NCBI GenBank assembly: GCA_019973155.2
Contig: BPQB01000012.1
Coordinates: 186,001 to 250,000, forward strand
Direction of reading: 5' to 3'
Length of the DNA stretch: 64,000 bases
Origin: Phanerochaete sordida
Lineage: Eukaryota > Basidiomycota > Agaricomycetes > Polyporales > Phanerochaetaceae
The translations under genes and the position numbers were made by a program. This document shows positions 1 through 11,037 of this stretch, in pieces; the stretch's first letter is position 1; every line of letters begins with the position of its first letter. Below the pieces are notes generated by a model, which saw only the letters and a list, made by a program, of their open reading frames with translations, did no database searches and had not been told where the DNA came from.

Positions 1-1
1 T

Positions 2-205
2 ACGCATATTGCACGCATCCTTGCGGCTAGGCTTAAAGAACAAGGCAGAGGCGAGGGAGCGACCATTGTTGCACACATAGTTGATGAGACTGGAGCTGAA
101 AAGGACGGACACGTTCTCTCGGACTCGATCTGGCAGACAGCTAGGAGCTGGATTGCCGAGGGCGTGGCAATGGTTTCCGCAACCGTTGGCCTCCTAGGTG
201 TCTGA
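2..205 (+). CDS. C-terminal exon of an unknown protein (5' truncated)
   Basis: An open frame enters from the window edge and runs 67 codons to a TGA at 203-205. The peptide is balanced in composition and ends in a small hydrophobic stretch (VSATVGLLGV), with a helical, Lys/Glu/Arg-containing segment before it. I do not recognise the family and cannot see the start or the upstream exons. Coding status is inferred from the uninterrupted frame up to the window edge and the protein-like composition. The next gene (A1) converges on it from the minus strand, so 206-731 would be shared 3' flanking sequence. Confidence 0.45.
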   Translation, partial: THIARILAARLKEQGRGEGATIVAHIVDETGAEKDGHVLSDSIWQTARSWIAEGVAMVSATVGLLGV

Positions 206-731
206 CACGCTGCCTGTAATGATTTATTTCTTTCCATACATGATGTACCAGCGTACAACATTTCCCCTTGATCCTGTATACTATATTTACTACTCCCTGT
301 TCCGTTCGGGTATATTCACATTTTCTATACAGGTCGATGAACTTATGTATGACTAAAAGAACTCAGTCTATAGAGGCACGCGGGAGGAAATCGTGCACCC
401 AGAAGTACAACGTTCCAAGCCTGCTGCGCGCAGGACACGTGGTCGCGTGAATCCATTGAAAAGACGTTCGTACGCAACACAAGATGTACATGGTCATACT
501 CGGTAGACAGAAAATGAGGACAAAGGCAGAAAATGAAAAGGCGGGTACTGTGCATGATATGAAAGGTGGGATGAGATCGAAGGATGAACGACGTTCAATA
601 CTCTAAAAAGAAAAGAGCAACCGGCACGGAGGGAGCTGAAGAGCTGCTAGCCGTGATCTTCAGGAAGTCAAGACACATCATGACAACGACAGCATGAAGT
701 CCTCGCCGACGAACCAACTCGTCTGTATTAT
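206..731. other. Convergent 3' intergenic region
   Basis: AT-richer sequence between the stop of the left-edge gene and the stop of F-box gene A1. Short frames here have no supporting splice or paralog evidence. I see no gene in it. Confidence 0.5.
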
Positions 732-2645
732 TTAAGGCCCATGACGCCCGCGCCGGCTCATGAATCTGCCAATGGAGGAACCTGAGGCTTGCTGTGTAGC
801 CGGCGCGGGGGTCCCAGGCAGCCACTGAGAAGTATACACATTACCCGACGGACCATCAACACAGACACCCACGAACGACTCCGCATCGCTATCGCCAAAG
901 TCGACCTCGCGCACATAGTCGACCGCCGCGGCGCCGACGCGCATGCCCGCGCCCGGCACACCGCGCGCGACGAGGCCACGGCCGACGTGCGCGAGCGTGA
1001 CAGCGGGACACAGCCCCGCTTTGACGCACTGCGACTCATACGCAGCGGCGCCGGCCGTCTCGAGTACGTCAAGGGTGCGGAGGGCGGGGCATAGCGCGTG
1101 GGCGTCGCGCGGCTCGAGGGTGTGGTGCGGTGCGCCTGGCGATGCGAGGACGTGGTAGTCGAGCGCGAGCTCCTCCAGCGCAGGGAGCGCGCTGAGGAGC
1201 GCTTCCCAGCCGACTACCTCCTCCCCGGCGGCACGGTCGACGAGCACCGCGGACCGGACGCTGTCCAGTGGGAGACGCTGCACGAGCGAGGTGAACGCCG
1301 GCGCCGTGTTGCTGCAGGCCTTCAGCGAGAAGCGTAAGGATGGCTGCGCCGCGCGGGAGGGCGTGCGTAGCGCGGCGAGTGGCTGGTAGGCCTTCCAAAG
1401 GCGTAGGTCGAGGCCGCGTCGGTCGTGGCAGACGGAGAGGTGTAACGACTGGATGGGCGTGGTATCGTTGCACGTCAGTCCCCGGATGGTCCAGCAGATC
1501 ATGGACTCGATGCAGTGACAATCGGAGTGCAGAGGGGGCTTGAGATCCGTGAAAGCTATGTCAAGGGCTGTGGAAGGAGGATGGTCGATGCGGCTGAGGA
1601 AGTATAGCCCCGCGCCTGCACTGCGTGCAGTCAGGCGAATGCTTCGCAAGCGAGGGAGTGTGATCCCCTGCTCGCCATGTATGGCGGGTATGTCTTGATG
1701 CGTAAAGTGGGTCCAACTTGGTATATCTCCGCCAACAACGTCTCCGAGCACAAGCTCCTCGAGGTTTCGAAAATGCCTCAGCTCCTCGGCAAAGTCCTCG
1801 GGCACGCGGTCGTAGAGGCTGTGGCCGATAAGCTTGAATCGCCGCACGTGTAGCGCTTGGAGTGTGGACGATGCGGGCGAAGCTTCGACCTGACCAGTGG
1901 ATGCCATTGGAAGATGAAGGAAAGGGCGAATGGTGAACAGGTGGGAGGGGGGCCTCAACAGGGCTGTAACATCCAGAAGCGTTCCAGGACCGACGTCGCA
2001 GCCCGCGCCAGGAGGCATGAATTCAATAGCTCCATTGGGGGCGAGCAAGGTTCCACGCAGGATGCGGCTTGCATGCCGAAGGATGAGTTCGTAGCACTTC
2101 CGAACGCGGCGTTCGTGAGTGCCCATGTAGTGTGGGCTGGGGTCGTATACGTGCAATGGAAGCGCCCCGGATCTACCGAGAAGCTCCTTGACACAGGAAG
2201 GGATCGACAGGCAGATGTGCGTAGACAGCTCTTGATATGTGAGCGCGATCTGTCTCCAGGCGCGGCAGATGTGTCGGATGTACAGCCAGGAATATGGCGC
2301 CGGCCTGTATCGAGGCAAGTCGACAGCTTGACGCTTCGCCGCGCGTAGGGAGTCGTACGAGTGGTCCTCTGTGGTCGTGCATACGTCGACGATGTGCCAG
2401 GTGAAGATCTCCGCGAGCACCTCTCCAGGAAGCCGGGCGATAGGCAGCTCTAAGCCACAACATCAATATCATAAGATCCCGGACAAAACGAACATCAGCG
2501 CACCCGCATTGTGTGCAGATCTCGCCTCCCGCTGCTTTCCCACTGTGAAGGATACCCATCTCCTCACGACGGCGCTTCCTGTGCGAGCGTGTCTGGGTGT
2601 TCGTGTGATAGCCGTGTCCGGAGAGGGTGGCACCAGGACCGCCAT
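732..2645 (-). CDS. F-box-like protein A1
   Basis: Two exons on the minus strand: 2645-2504 and 2449-732, intron 2503-2450 (54 nt, phase 1), 619 aa if the ATG at 2645 is used; another in-frame ATG lies at 2657. The F-box core LPIARLPGEVLAEIF starts at about residue 49, followed by the family signature SWLYIRHICRAWRQIAL. The remaining 500 residues are leucine-rich with irregular repeats. The C-terminus is basic (RFMSRRGRHGP), like A2 (RRFMSLRRRDGR). The exon 1 model is supported by paralog A2: both have MA(V/I)L near the start and HNAG at the donor. F-box proteins are known substrate adaptors of SCF (Skp1-cullin-F-box) ubiquitin ligases; the substrate here is unknown. Confidence 0.82.
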
Positions 2646-3546
2646 GGCCAAACGCATGGCCTGGGGCGGGTCTGAAGGGGCGAGTACAATGCTCAATCCC
2701 GCGCAAGTGGGAGGATGGGGGAGAAGGCCAAGCGTCGAGCTGCCGAATGAGCTCGTTGCCACGGCGAACACGAACCATGCTGCCGGTTCCGAACAAAGCA
2801 AGTCCGCTCAGGGTATCGAGCGCCATGTCCCCGACGCGGACCTTTTTAGGGAAGCCGCCCGCCTCGGCCCGCTCGCGGCATAGCAGGATTTCGGAGCGTA
2901 GGCGCGGGTACCATAGCAATCCGCCTGGTCTTGTGGCCGCCCGCCGTGTATACCAGAGCGCCAATCTAGTTTCTGCGAGGGCTACAAGAAGCGTGTAAGT
3001 AGTGTAAACAATATCCTGGGACGAGAGTTTTGTCGAAGACATGCCCACATCTGGGCTGTTCGGATCGACAAAGAGCATCCTTGGAGGTGCGAGAGGTAAC
3101 GCTGAAGGCTGCAAGGATACGTATGACAAAGCCTGCCCAGCAGACTGGTGTTCACAGCGAAACGATGCCGAGAGCGACATGGGAAGCAAGGTCAGACTAG
3201 GTCCGCGGACCCCGGGAACCCATGAGCGCAGTCAAATCCCTCGGCGCTTAATATGCGTCTGCGGCTCCGACACAGCTCCGACACATTCTGATGCATGTGC
3301 CCGCCGAAAGCTTTGCAATTTGGCAACCTACACTCACGTCGCGACCTCAAACCCAAGTTTCTCCCGCGATATGACCCACACAGAGCCCCTTCGCACCAGC
3401 ATGCCTCGGCGCACATTTTCCCTACGTTGACCGAGGCCGATGGTATAGTACTCAAACACGTGCCAGCCAACACCGTGGGGCGCAAGCTACTGTTGACATC
3501 CGACTCCCACTTGCCGAGGTGAATAACGCACTGTGTCGACGAAACA
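2646..3546. other. Divergent promoter region between A1 and the dienoyl-CoA isomerase gene
   Basis: About 900 bp between two divergently transcribed genes. It contains long minus-strand frames that continue A1 exon 1 upstream (to about 3189), but no acceptor or paralog match supports them as coding. It should hold both promoters; I see no clear TATA box. Confidence 0.4.
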
Positions 3547-4728
3547 ATGACGGATAGGAATGATCTGTCGACGAGGTGGATGAAGGTTTCTGAGCCAGAG
3601 CCGCATGTTCTGCTCGTCGAAATCGTTAGGTATGTTGAAGCGTCGAATGTTCCAAATGACAAGTTTGAACCTATGTATCTCCGCAGAGCCCCTGTCAACG
3701 CCTTTCACGAAGCGTGCGCACCTATCTCGACAGACTTACTATTGCTACTGACAGCTCTGCAGGTGCTGGACCGAATTCGATCTCGTCTTCGACAAGATCA
3801 GCACCGACCCCAGCGTGCGCGCCGTCGTGCTCGCCTCCTCGCTCCCCAAGCTTTTCTCGGCAGGTATAGACTGTGCGCGGCGTTTAGCTCTACCCCGATG
3901 AATCAGGCTAACTCGGCAGTAGTCACCGGCATGGACAGCACCCACGCCTTCGACGCGGACCCAGGCCGCCGCGCGCAGCAGACTCGCCAGTGGATCGCGC
4001 ACTCTCAGCGCGCCGTCGGCGCCGCGGAGCGCTGCCCTGTGCCCGTCATCGTTGCGGTACATGGAGTGGCATATGGGCTCGCCATCGACATTGCCTCAGC
4101 GTGCGACGTGTGTTATGCCGCCGCGGACGTGCGCTTCTCCGTCAAGGTGCGCCGTCCCCAGATACTTTCTATCTGCCCCTTGGGTAGTGCTGATGGCGGA
4201 TGCAGGAAGTCGACATCGGCCTGGCGGCGGGCCTCGGCACACTCGCGCGCCTGCCTAAGGTTGCAGGCAGCCGGAGCGCGGTGCGCGAGCTCGCGTTCAC
4301 TGCGCGGGAGTTCGGCGCGGCGGAGGCACTACGGATGGGGCTCGTCTCGAGGATCGTGTCAGGCGGCCGCGACGAGGTGGTGGCTGCGGCGCTCGACACT
4401 GCGACGCTCATCGCACAGAAGTCCCCAATCGCGGTACTAGGAACGAAGCGGGTGCTACTGCATTCTCGGGACCATACGTGAGCAGCTAGCTATTCACACT
4501 CAGGTCTGGGGCTGACGTTTGTGTCGCGATAGCGTACAAAGCAACTTGAACTACGTGGCCGTCTGGAATGGTGCGATGCTTCAGAGCCCGGTATGAAATT
4601 CGTCTACGCAATCGCTATGTCGTCTAACAATACTGCTGCAGGACAAATCCGCCGCACTGAAGGGCGCATTGGAGCGGAAGCCAGCCATATTTCCCAATCT
4701 CGGCAAGTTTCCTGGGGCGAAGCTGTAA
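3547..4728 (+). CDS. Delta(3,5)-delta(2,4)-dienoyl-CoA isomerase-like protein, peroxisomal
   Basis: Seven exons: 3547-3629, 3687-3713, 3763-3872, 3923-4146, 4206-4477, 4533-4590, 4642-4728. All junctions keep frame with GT-AG introns. Crotonase-fold protein that matches mammalian ECH1 along its length: LLVEIVRAPVNAF near the start, oxyanion-hole region LPKLFSAGID, HGVAYGLAIDIASACD, KEVDIGLAAGLGTL, then KSPIAVLGTKRVLLHSRDHT and LNYVAVWNGAMLQSPD. It ends in GAKL, an AKL-type PTS1 signal, so a peroxisomal role in beta-oxidation of unsaturated fatty acids is likely. Asp176 and Glu196 of rat ECH1 appear conserved, but the Asp204 position is Gly (codon GGC at 4230-4232; see findings). The third intron's acceptor could be 3922 (used here) or 3919. 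Confidence 0.88.
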
Positions 4729-4948
4729 ATACGCAGTCGGAGCTCCGTGCGCGCGAGCAGTAGACGCATTGGGTTTCACGTCTGTCGATTCTGGGCCTTG
4801 AATTGAACTCGCGCATTCGCGTTCAGACCAGCAAAGCCTTCAATGCCGCCGCCGCTGAAAACAGCGTAGGACAGCGGAACTTCGGCACGATGTCCCGTAT
4901 TGTGTTCGCGGAGCGCCATCATAGGACCTGAGGCTGTGCAACGATATT

Positions 4949-6735
4949 ATGGTTGTGCTTCACTCGCAGGTCCTCTCCTTCGGCCACCCTCCGGGAGCAC
5001 AACCCGCTTGCGTTCACCATGCGTGTGCTCTTTCAAGTGCGCTTCGCAGCTGTCTGGGGCGCAGGGATTTGAGAAATAGTCCGGAGAAGTATGATCCACC
5101 CTGCGCATTCGCGGAGCTCAGCGAAGTCTACTATCAACGCATATTTGGAGACATGCGAGAACGGCTAAGCCCAGGTGAGCGACATCAACTTTTGCATTGC
5201 ACTCCAACGATGACTGACATCAGCCAGACTTCATTCCCTCCCAGTTTGTGATCAACGACCTACCGCCCGAGCTCCTGGCCGAGGTCTTCTACTCCTACAT
5301 CCTCCTCGTCGTTCACCGCAAACCCTCATCCACCTCACCCGCCCCTTACTCGTGGATCGTCATCCGGCATGTCTGCCGCGCTTGGCGCGCCGTTGCACTC
5401 GCGCACCCAAAGCTCTCTAGCCACATCCACCTCCTCCGGCCCGAATGCGTGCAGCACATGCTGCGCACGTCGGGTGCGGCGCCGCTGCACGTGTATGAAC
5501 AGTACCGGAGCGTATCGCCTAGCGGGATCGTGACACGCGTTGCGATGCAGCGCGATGTCTTCGGTCATCTTGAGCGCATCGTCTCAGCGCGCGCCGACCT
5601 GCGTACGACCGCCGTACTCGACCTAGGCCCACCCGGGCAGGTGAAGTCGTCGGCGTTGCGTAGCTTGGTACTCGAGATCCCTCATCAGGACGCAGATCGC
5701 GCGGAGCTAGTGCCTCCGCTGTGGCCTGGTTTTACCTTTCCGCGTCTCGATGAGTTCCACGGGCGAGCCATGGACATCTACCTGTTTTCCCCGATCATCC
5801 CGACGACGCTGCGCGTTCTGACGATCGATTACTGTTTTCCAAAGGACACACTTACTGAGTTGGTGGCTATGCTCGGTACTTTGTCCCGCCTCGAAGAGCT
5901 TACTGCGAGTAACCTAACGTACTGGCCCGAACAACTGCTTCCAGAGGTCCGGAGACTCCATCCATGCGGCACAACGGCCACGCTACAGCGTCTGACGCGA
6001 ATCTCCATCAGCGGCGACACTTACGAGGTCGGCCGCAATCTCCTCCAACGCCTTATCCTCCCGACCACCGCGCAGGTGCACCAGATCTACGACATGAATA
6101 TGCGGGACCCCCCTTTCCTTCCGCCCTCCCCGTTTCTCGCGACCCTCGGCGGCGCCAACAGTCCCGCGCCGCAGTCGCTCCTCGTGCGCACGGATGGCTT
6201 CGAGACGCTCACACTGCACCTCTGGGACACGCCCCTCCCGCTGCACGAGCTGCGCGCACGGGCAAAATCGCCGAATGACCGCTCAGCCCGATTCGCCTTC
6301 ACGAAGTGCAGCGCGAGCGTCGCATTTGTCGAGGAGCTCCTGCAGCGCGTGCCCCTCGGCGCCGTCCGCGTCGCGCATCTTGAAGAGGGCCGCTGGCAGC
6401 TTGTGCCCTTCCCATGGCACGCCGTGCTCGCTCAATTTGTCGCGCTTGAGGAGCTGAGCGTCGAGTGCGAGGTGCCGAGGCAAGTGGACGAGGCGTACAT
6501 CGAAAGTGGCGAGGCAAGTAACCTCGCGGACGCCGCTCGAATGTTTCCCGCGCTGGAGTCCGTGCTGCTCTGCCACTCGACACGCAGGGCCGGCGCTGGC
6601 CATGGCTCAAGGAACTTCGTCTCGTTGCTGCGCGTCATGGCGGACCGCCTGCGGACGCGGACAGACGAGTTTAGAGGAGGTCTTTCGGTCTCCGTTCAGG
6701 CAGTTGCCGTGTTGGAGGACGACGAATCTGACTAG
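4949..6735 (+). CDS. F-box-like protein B1
   Basis: Exons 4949-5174 and 5228-6735; phase-1 intron 5175-5227. Exon 2 has the same length (1508 nt) as in B2. The F-box core INDLPPELLAEVFYSYIL is at about residues 84-101, then SWIVIRHVCRAWRAVALAH, then a leucine-rich C-terminal half ending VLEDDESD. Exon 1 encodes YYQRIFGDMRERLSP, matching B2 YYSSIFGDLRAKLSP. The start is uncertain. The ATG aligned with the B2 start lies near 5019 but is out of frame here because of a 5-nt length difference. The only upstream in-frame ATG is 4949, which adds about 23 residues. Tandem partner of B2, and the homology extends upstream. Probable SCF substrate adaptor of unknown target. Confidence 0.78.
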
Positions 6736-6846
6736 TAGCAAATCATGTAGGTGTCGTGGTCACTTATGCTAGTGCAAAGAAATCAGTCTTAAACTTTGGA
6801 AGCTTCGGACTTGAAGCTCAAATATTACCGAGACAATCCTGATCTA

Positions 6847-6972
6847 GTCACAAAGGTTGCGCCTTGGCTGAGGGGGGTCTAAGCGCCATCTTTCAGGCCC
6901 AGCCGGCAGGCGAAATCACGGCCAAATTGCGTTCCCACGACCCCCCTCAGCCAAGGCGCGACTTTTGTGAAC
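6847..6972. repeat. MITE-like element with about 33-bp terminal inverted repeats
   Basis: Left arm 6847-6879 and right arm 6939-6972 are inverted complements; the inner 24 bases (around GCGCCTTGGCTGAGGGGGG) differ at one position, with a few mismatches further out. The about 60-bp interior has no coding potential. The element lies between B1 and B2, upstream of B2 exon 1, where the duplicated B1 upstream sequence lacks it. Size and structure fit a small non-autonomous DNA transposon or a strong hairpin. I cannot resolve a clear target-site duplication. Confidence 0.6.
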
Positions 6973-7156
6973 AGCCTAAGACAATCCATACGCTGAATAT
7001 ACTCGCCGCGCTCGCAACATTCGGCGCGATGTTCCGTACTGCGCCCGAGAGGCGCATCAGAAGATCGGAGGCTGTGCAAGGATATTGTGGCTGTGCTGCT
7101 ATCTCGGATTTTGTCCCTCGTCCACCCTCCGACAGCACAAGTCGCCTTTCAACGGC

Positions 7157-8871
7157 ATGCATGCGCTTCGTTTGCTTCGCAGCTGTCTACGCCGCAAGGC
7201 TTCGAGAGATGGCTCCGGAAAGTACGATCTACCTGACGCATTCGCTGGTCCCAACGAGGAATACTATAGCTCCATATTCGGGGATCTGAGGGCGAAGCTG
7301 AGTCCAGGTGGGTCGCACCGACGTTGCATCGTGTCCCAACGAGAGCTAACCACTTATCATCAGATGCCACCCCTTCACAATTCCGAATCAACGACCTCCC
7401 ACCCGAGCTCCTGGCCGAGGTCTTCTACTCCTACATCCTCCTCATCACTTACCGTGACTACTCACCCCGCTCGCCCGCACCATACTCGTGGTTCGTCATC
7501 CGGCACGTCTGCCGCGCCTGGCGCGCCGTCGCACTCGCGTACCCCCGACTCTCGAGCCACATCCACCTCTTCCGGCTCGAGTGCGTGCAGGCCATGCTGC
7601 GCACGTCGGGTTCGGCGCCGATTCGCGTGTACGAGTGGTACGACGGCGTGTCGGCCACCGACGTGCCGGCGCGCGTCGCGATGCAGCGCGAGGTTTTTGG
7701 CCATCTCGAGCGTATCGTGTGGGCGCGCGTCGAACTGCGCACGACGTCCGTGCTCGACCTGGGCCCGCCCGGGAAGGTGAAGACGTCGATGTTGCGCAGC
7801 TTGTCGCTCGAGACCCCTCGTCAAAATGCGGCCCACGCGGAGCTGGTACCTCCGTTGTGGTCTGGGTTCACCTTTCCGCACTTGGAGGAGTTCCACGGCC
7901 GAGCCCCGGGCCTATACCTGTTTTCCTCCATCATTCCGGCGACGCTGCGCGTCTTAACGATAGACTACTGTTTCCCGAAGGACACCCTGAACGAATTCGT
8001 AGCGCTGCTCGACACCCTTTGCCGCCTCGAGGAGCTCACTGTGCGCAACCTATCGTACTGGCACGAGGATCCACCTCCGGAGGTGCTGAGGCTCCGTCCA
8101 CGCGGCACGGCGGTCACGCTGAAGCATTTGACCCAGCTCTTCATACGCGGTTCGGCATACGAGGTCGGGTATAACCTCCTCCACCGCCTCGCCCTCCCGC
8201 CTACCGCGAAAGTCCACCAGATCTACGACAGCCACGCGAAAGACCCGCCGTACCTCCCTCCCACCCCGTTCCTCGCGACCTTCCGCAGCGCCGACAGCCC
8301 CGCCCCACAATCTCTAGCCATTCGTACGAACGGTTTCGAGACGCTCACACTGCACCTCTGGGACGAATATATCCCGCTGCACACGCTTCGCGCGCAGGCG
8401 AAACTGCTGAACGACCGCTCCCCACGATTCATCTTCACAAAGTGGAACACGTCACCGTCGTTCGTCGAGGAGTTCCTTCGGTGCCTGCCATTTGGGTCCG
8501 TTCGCGCCGCGCATCTTGAAGAGGGCTGCTGGCTGCTCGCACGCTTCCCATGGCACGTCGTGCTCCCGCAGCTCAGCGCGCTGGAAGAGCTCTCCGTGGA
8601 GTGCGATGCGCCGAGGCAAATGGACGAGACGTCGGTCGAAGACAGCGAAGAAAGGAACCTTAGCGACCTTACCCTGATGTTTCCCGCGCTAAAATCTGTG
8701 GTGTTGTGCCGTCCGAGACGCACGAAAATTGCCGGCCGTGGGTCAGAGAACCTCTTTTCGTCTCTGCGCATAATTGCGCATCGTCTGCAAACGCGGACGG
8801 AGGAGTTTGGAAGCGGTCGTCCTGTCGCAGTCGAGTCAATTCAAGTTGAGGAAGACGAATTCGACTTGTAG
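7157..8871 (+). CDS. F-box-like protein B2
   Basis: Exons 7157-7307 and 7364-8871 (phase-1 intron 7308-7363), 552 aa. The start ATG (MHALRLLRSCLRR) aligns with the B3 start (MRAIRTLKNTLQN). The N-terminal exon contains EEYYSSIFGDLRAKLSP. The F-box INDLPPELLAEVFYSYILL begins near residue 56, followed by SWFVIRHVCRAWRAVALAY. The C-terminal 400 residues are leucine-rich with LTIDYCFPKD and ETLTLHLWD blocks shared with B1. It ends in an acidic tail (EEDEFDL). Total coding length (1659 nt) equals that of B3, 34 kb away. SCF-adaptor function is known for F-box proteins in general and inferred here. Confidence 0.85.
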
Positions 8872-8974
8872 AAATTATGTATGTGGTAGTATACGTCAAC
8901 ATAGACTCGAGCATGAAGGTATAAAAGCTTGAAGCTCATCGGAGGGCCACCGAGGGACACTTGCGATAAAATAT

Positions 8975-8987
8975 CCACGTGACGTGG
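8975..8987. promoter_or_regulatory. Overlapping E-box / CRE-like near-palindrome
   Basis: CCACGTGACGTGG combines a CACGTG E-box with a TGACGTGG bZIP-type site. It lies 104 bp downstream of the B2 stop codon in a gene-poor interval, so its target, if any, is unclear. Confidence 0.2.
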
Positions 8988-10397
8988 AAGTTGACATCAG
9001 CAGACACAGGCCGCGCAAGCTGCGACGCTGTTTCTCTCGTCGTTCCATGACGAAGATGGGTTCTTTCAGCGACGACGCAGCTTCAGCTTTAAATGTGGCG
9101 CAGCTTAGTCTACTAACGCTAGATCTTGAGTCTGCGCACAGCTCCTGACCCCAGCCTCCTCAGGGCGGAAGGCGATTCTCAGAACAGATTTTGACGATCC
9201 ATCATGGACGGTAGATGCTTTGACACAAGGTCTGTCAAGCTTTTCTAACCTACAATACCCTTGTACTTTGACGTATAACATGTCTTGCTCCCGCCAGAGT
9301 TTCTTGCCGTCTTCCACTGGCGCGTCCTGGACGCATAGGCTGAGTACTGGACACATTCTGCTCCCCATCTCTTTCTATGCCATACTCCCAGGCCGGATTA
9401 GCATATATGCAATCGCTATTGCGCAACTGTCCTATCTCGTTCGGAGCTTTGGCTAACGCGAGATCACAGGGTCAACGAACGCAGAGGGCGCTCATCGCAC
9501 GCGCAAGCTCTTTCCTTCAGCCGCGCACCTGACTCTGCACCTTAGAGGCCTCCGCAAATGCCTCGGCGTTGACGCCGCTCTTTGCATGGAAGCCGGCACG
9601 AGCGAGTTCATTTCTTGGATGTGCGGCCCATCCGAGACCTTGAACGGAGCGCAGCTTTGTTGCGCCCCGTACGGCGCGCCTGCGTCGTTCATTTGAAGGC
9701 CCATCTCCGTGTCACATCCGCTCTGCATCACAAGCGTAGCTTTTGTAGAGCGCTCAGCCCTGACACGCTTCGCTTATCCCCGCGCTGCTCTGTGCACGCT
9801 AGCCCTGCAAGAGCGTTCCGCCCGCGTCAGGGCTGTCGACGCGCATGCGCACCCCAGACGGGGATACAAAGCGCATCCAGGAGAGTTGTCGTTATACCAA
9901 GGTAAGAGAGAGGAAGCGCACAAGAGTTACCATCACGGCATGGAGGTATCCTGTCCTGGCTCTCGACAGACAAGTGCTACGAGGTGCTAGGTGCGTCGCT
10001 GTAGCAGGCAAGCCCTTGGTGAGTGTAGAGATGAGAAGGGTTTCTCGTGGTAAGGAGTACTGATATTACAGCCTCGGCGGCCAGAAATACGCCATTAACA
10101 ATTAATGTGGTGCAATTAGCGGCATTACTGAAGAAAGATCGAAAAAAGTAGTAAGTGCGGGGTGGGCTCTAATATGACTTGGACAATAAGCATCGTGCGT
10201 TCATTCTTCGCTCACAAGACGTCTACTCTAACGCGCGCTGGCCTCAGAATACATCGCTGTGCGTTCTTTCGCGCGTATACCCAAGGCCGAATTACCTCAA
10301 TGACGACTTCGCACGTGTTCACAGGATAAATTGGCGCGCAGATGACACGCGTAGGGCCTATCGTCCGAGAGAATTCGACACGGCCGACGCGTGGCCG

Positions 10398-10702
10398 CTA
10401 TCTGCAAGCTCCGCCTGGCGTATCGTGCAAGGCTACCATGCCTGTCCCACCTGCCCCTGCATCCACCGGTAGCGTGACGTTTGGGCAATTCATGCCCGCA
10501 ACCGCAGCAGTCTTGAGATCTTGGGACTAAAGAACGACTTCTCCAAGGCGACCTTGAATCTTCGTGCGCGACGGCATTCAAGTCGCCATGGATCCGACGA
10601 TCTCGTGTTGCCCGTACACGGCTCAATCGCCGCTCCATCCTTTTGTACTGTCACCGCGAACTCAAACTCCACGTGCGCGGCATTTACTCGGCGCCGCCGC
10701 AT
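10398..10702 (-). CDS. Possible small gene, unresolved splicing
   Basis: A minus-strand frame from an ATG at 10702 reads into a region containing FEFAVTVQKDGAAIEPC. A second, offset frame ends at a TAG (10398-10400) and contains AGMNCPNVTLPVDAGAGG. Both look coding, but the interval between them offers only a very short or weak intron. This may be a small gene with an unseen exon or a decayed one. No family recognised. Confidence 0.18.
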
Positions 10703-11037
10703 GGGATATACTCAAGCTCCATTTCGCGCCGCAGCCTGACAGCGTGGGAGTACATGTGATGCGTATGGCACCCTCTGCATCTTTGTCCCTCTGCGCTCAA
10801 CCCCAACTACAACCTCGATACTCGACCCTCTTGCTGACGAAAGTACCAAATACACAGTGAGCATATTGTTAGCCATTGAGTGTAGCTGTAGCCTAAGTAA
10901 CAGAGCATATGAGCTGCTCCAGCTGTGCCTCAAAGCTCTCGTTTGCTCTACCGTCCAATCAGCACCACAATGGTCAGTGTCGCCAGATGCTTGTGAACAC
11001 TTGTTGATTCTTCTCCTAGGTAGTCTCTGATCTCGCC

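Larger units (their letters stand above)
8872..10967. other. Long intergenic region with only weak coding signals
   Basis: About 2.1 kb. Plus-strand frames near 9281-9456 (hydrophobic end) and 9472-9697 (Cys-containing, after an AG at 9471) look partly protein-like but no consistent splice path joins them. A minus-strand candidate at 10398-10702 is listed separately. A near-palindromic CCACGTGACGTGG lies at 8975-8987. Nothing else is evident. Confidence 0.35.

Noticed and set aside
2646..3189. Extension of A1 exon 1 upstream to about 3189
   Set aside because: The frame is open but similarity to A2 starts only at the Met near 2645-2657; the upstream translation has no paralog counterpart.
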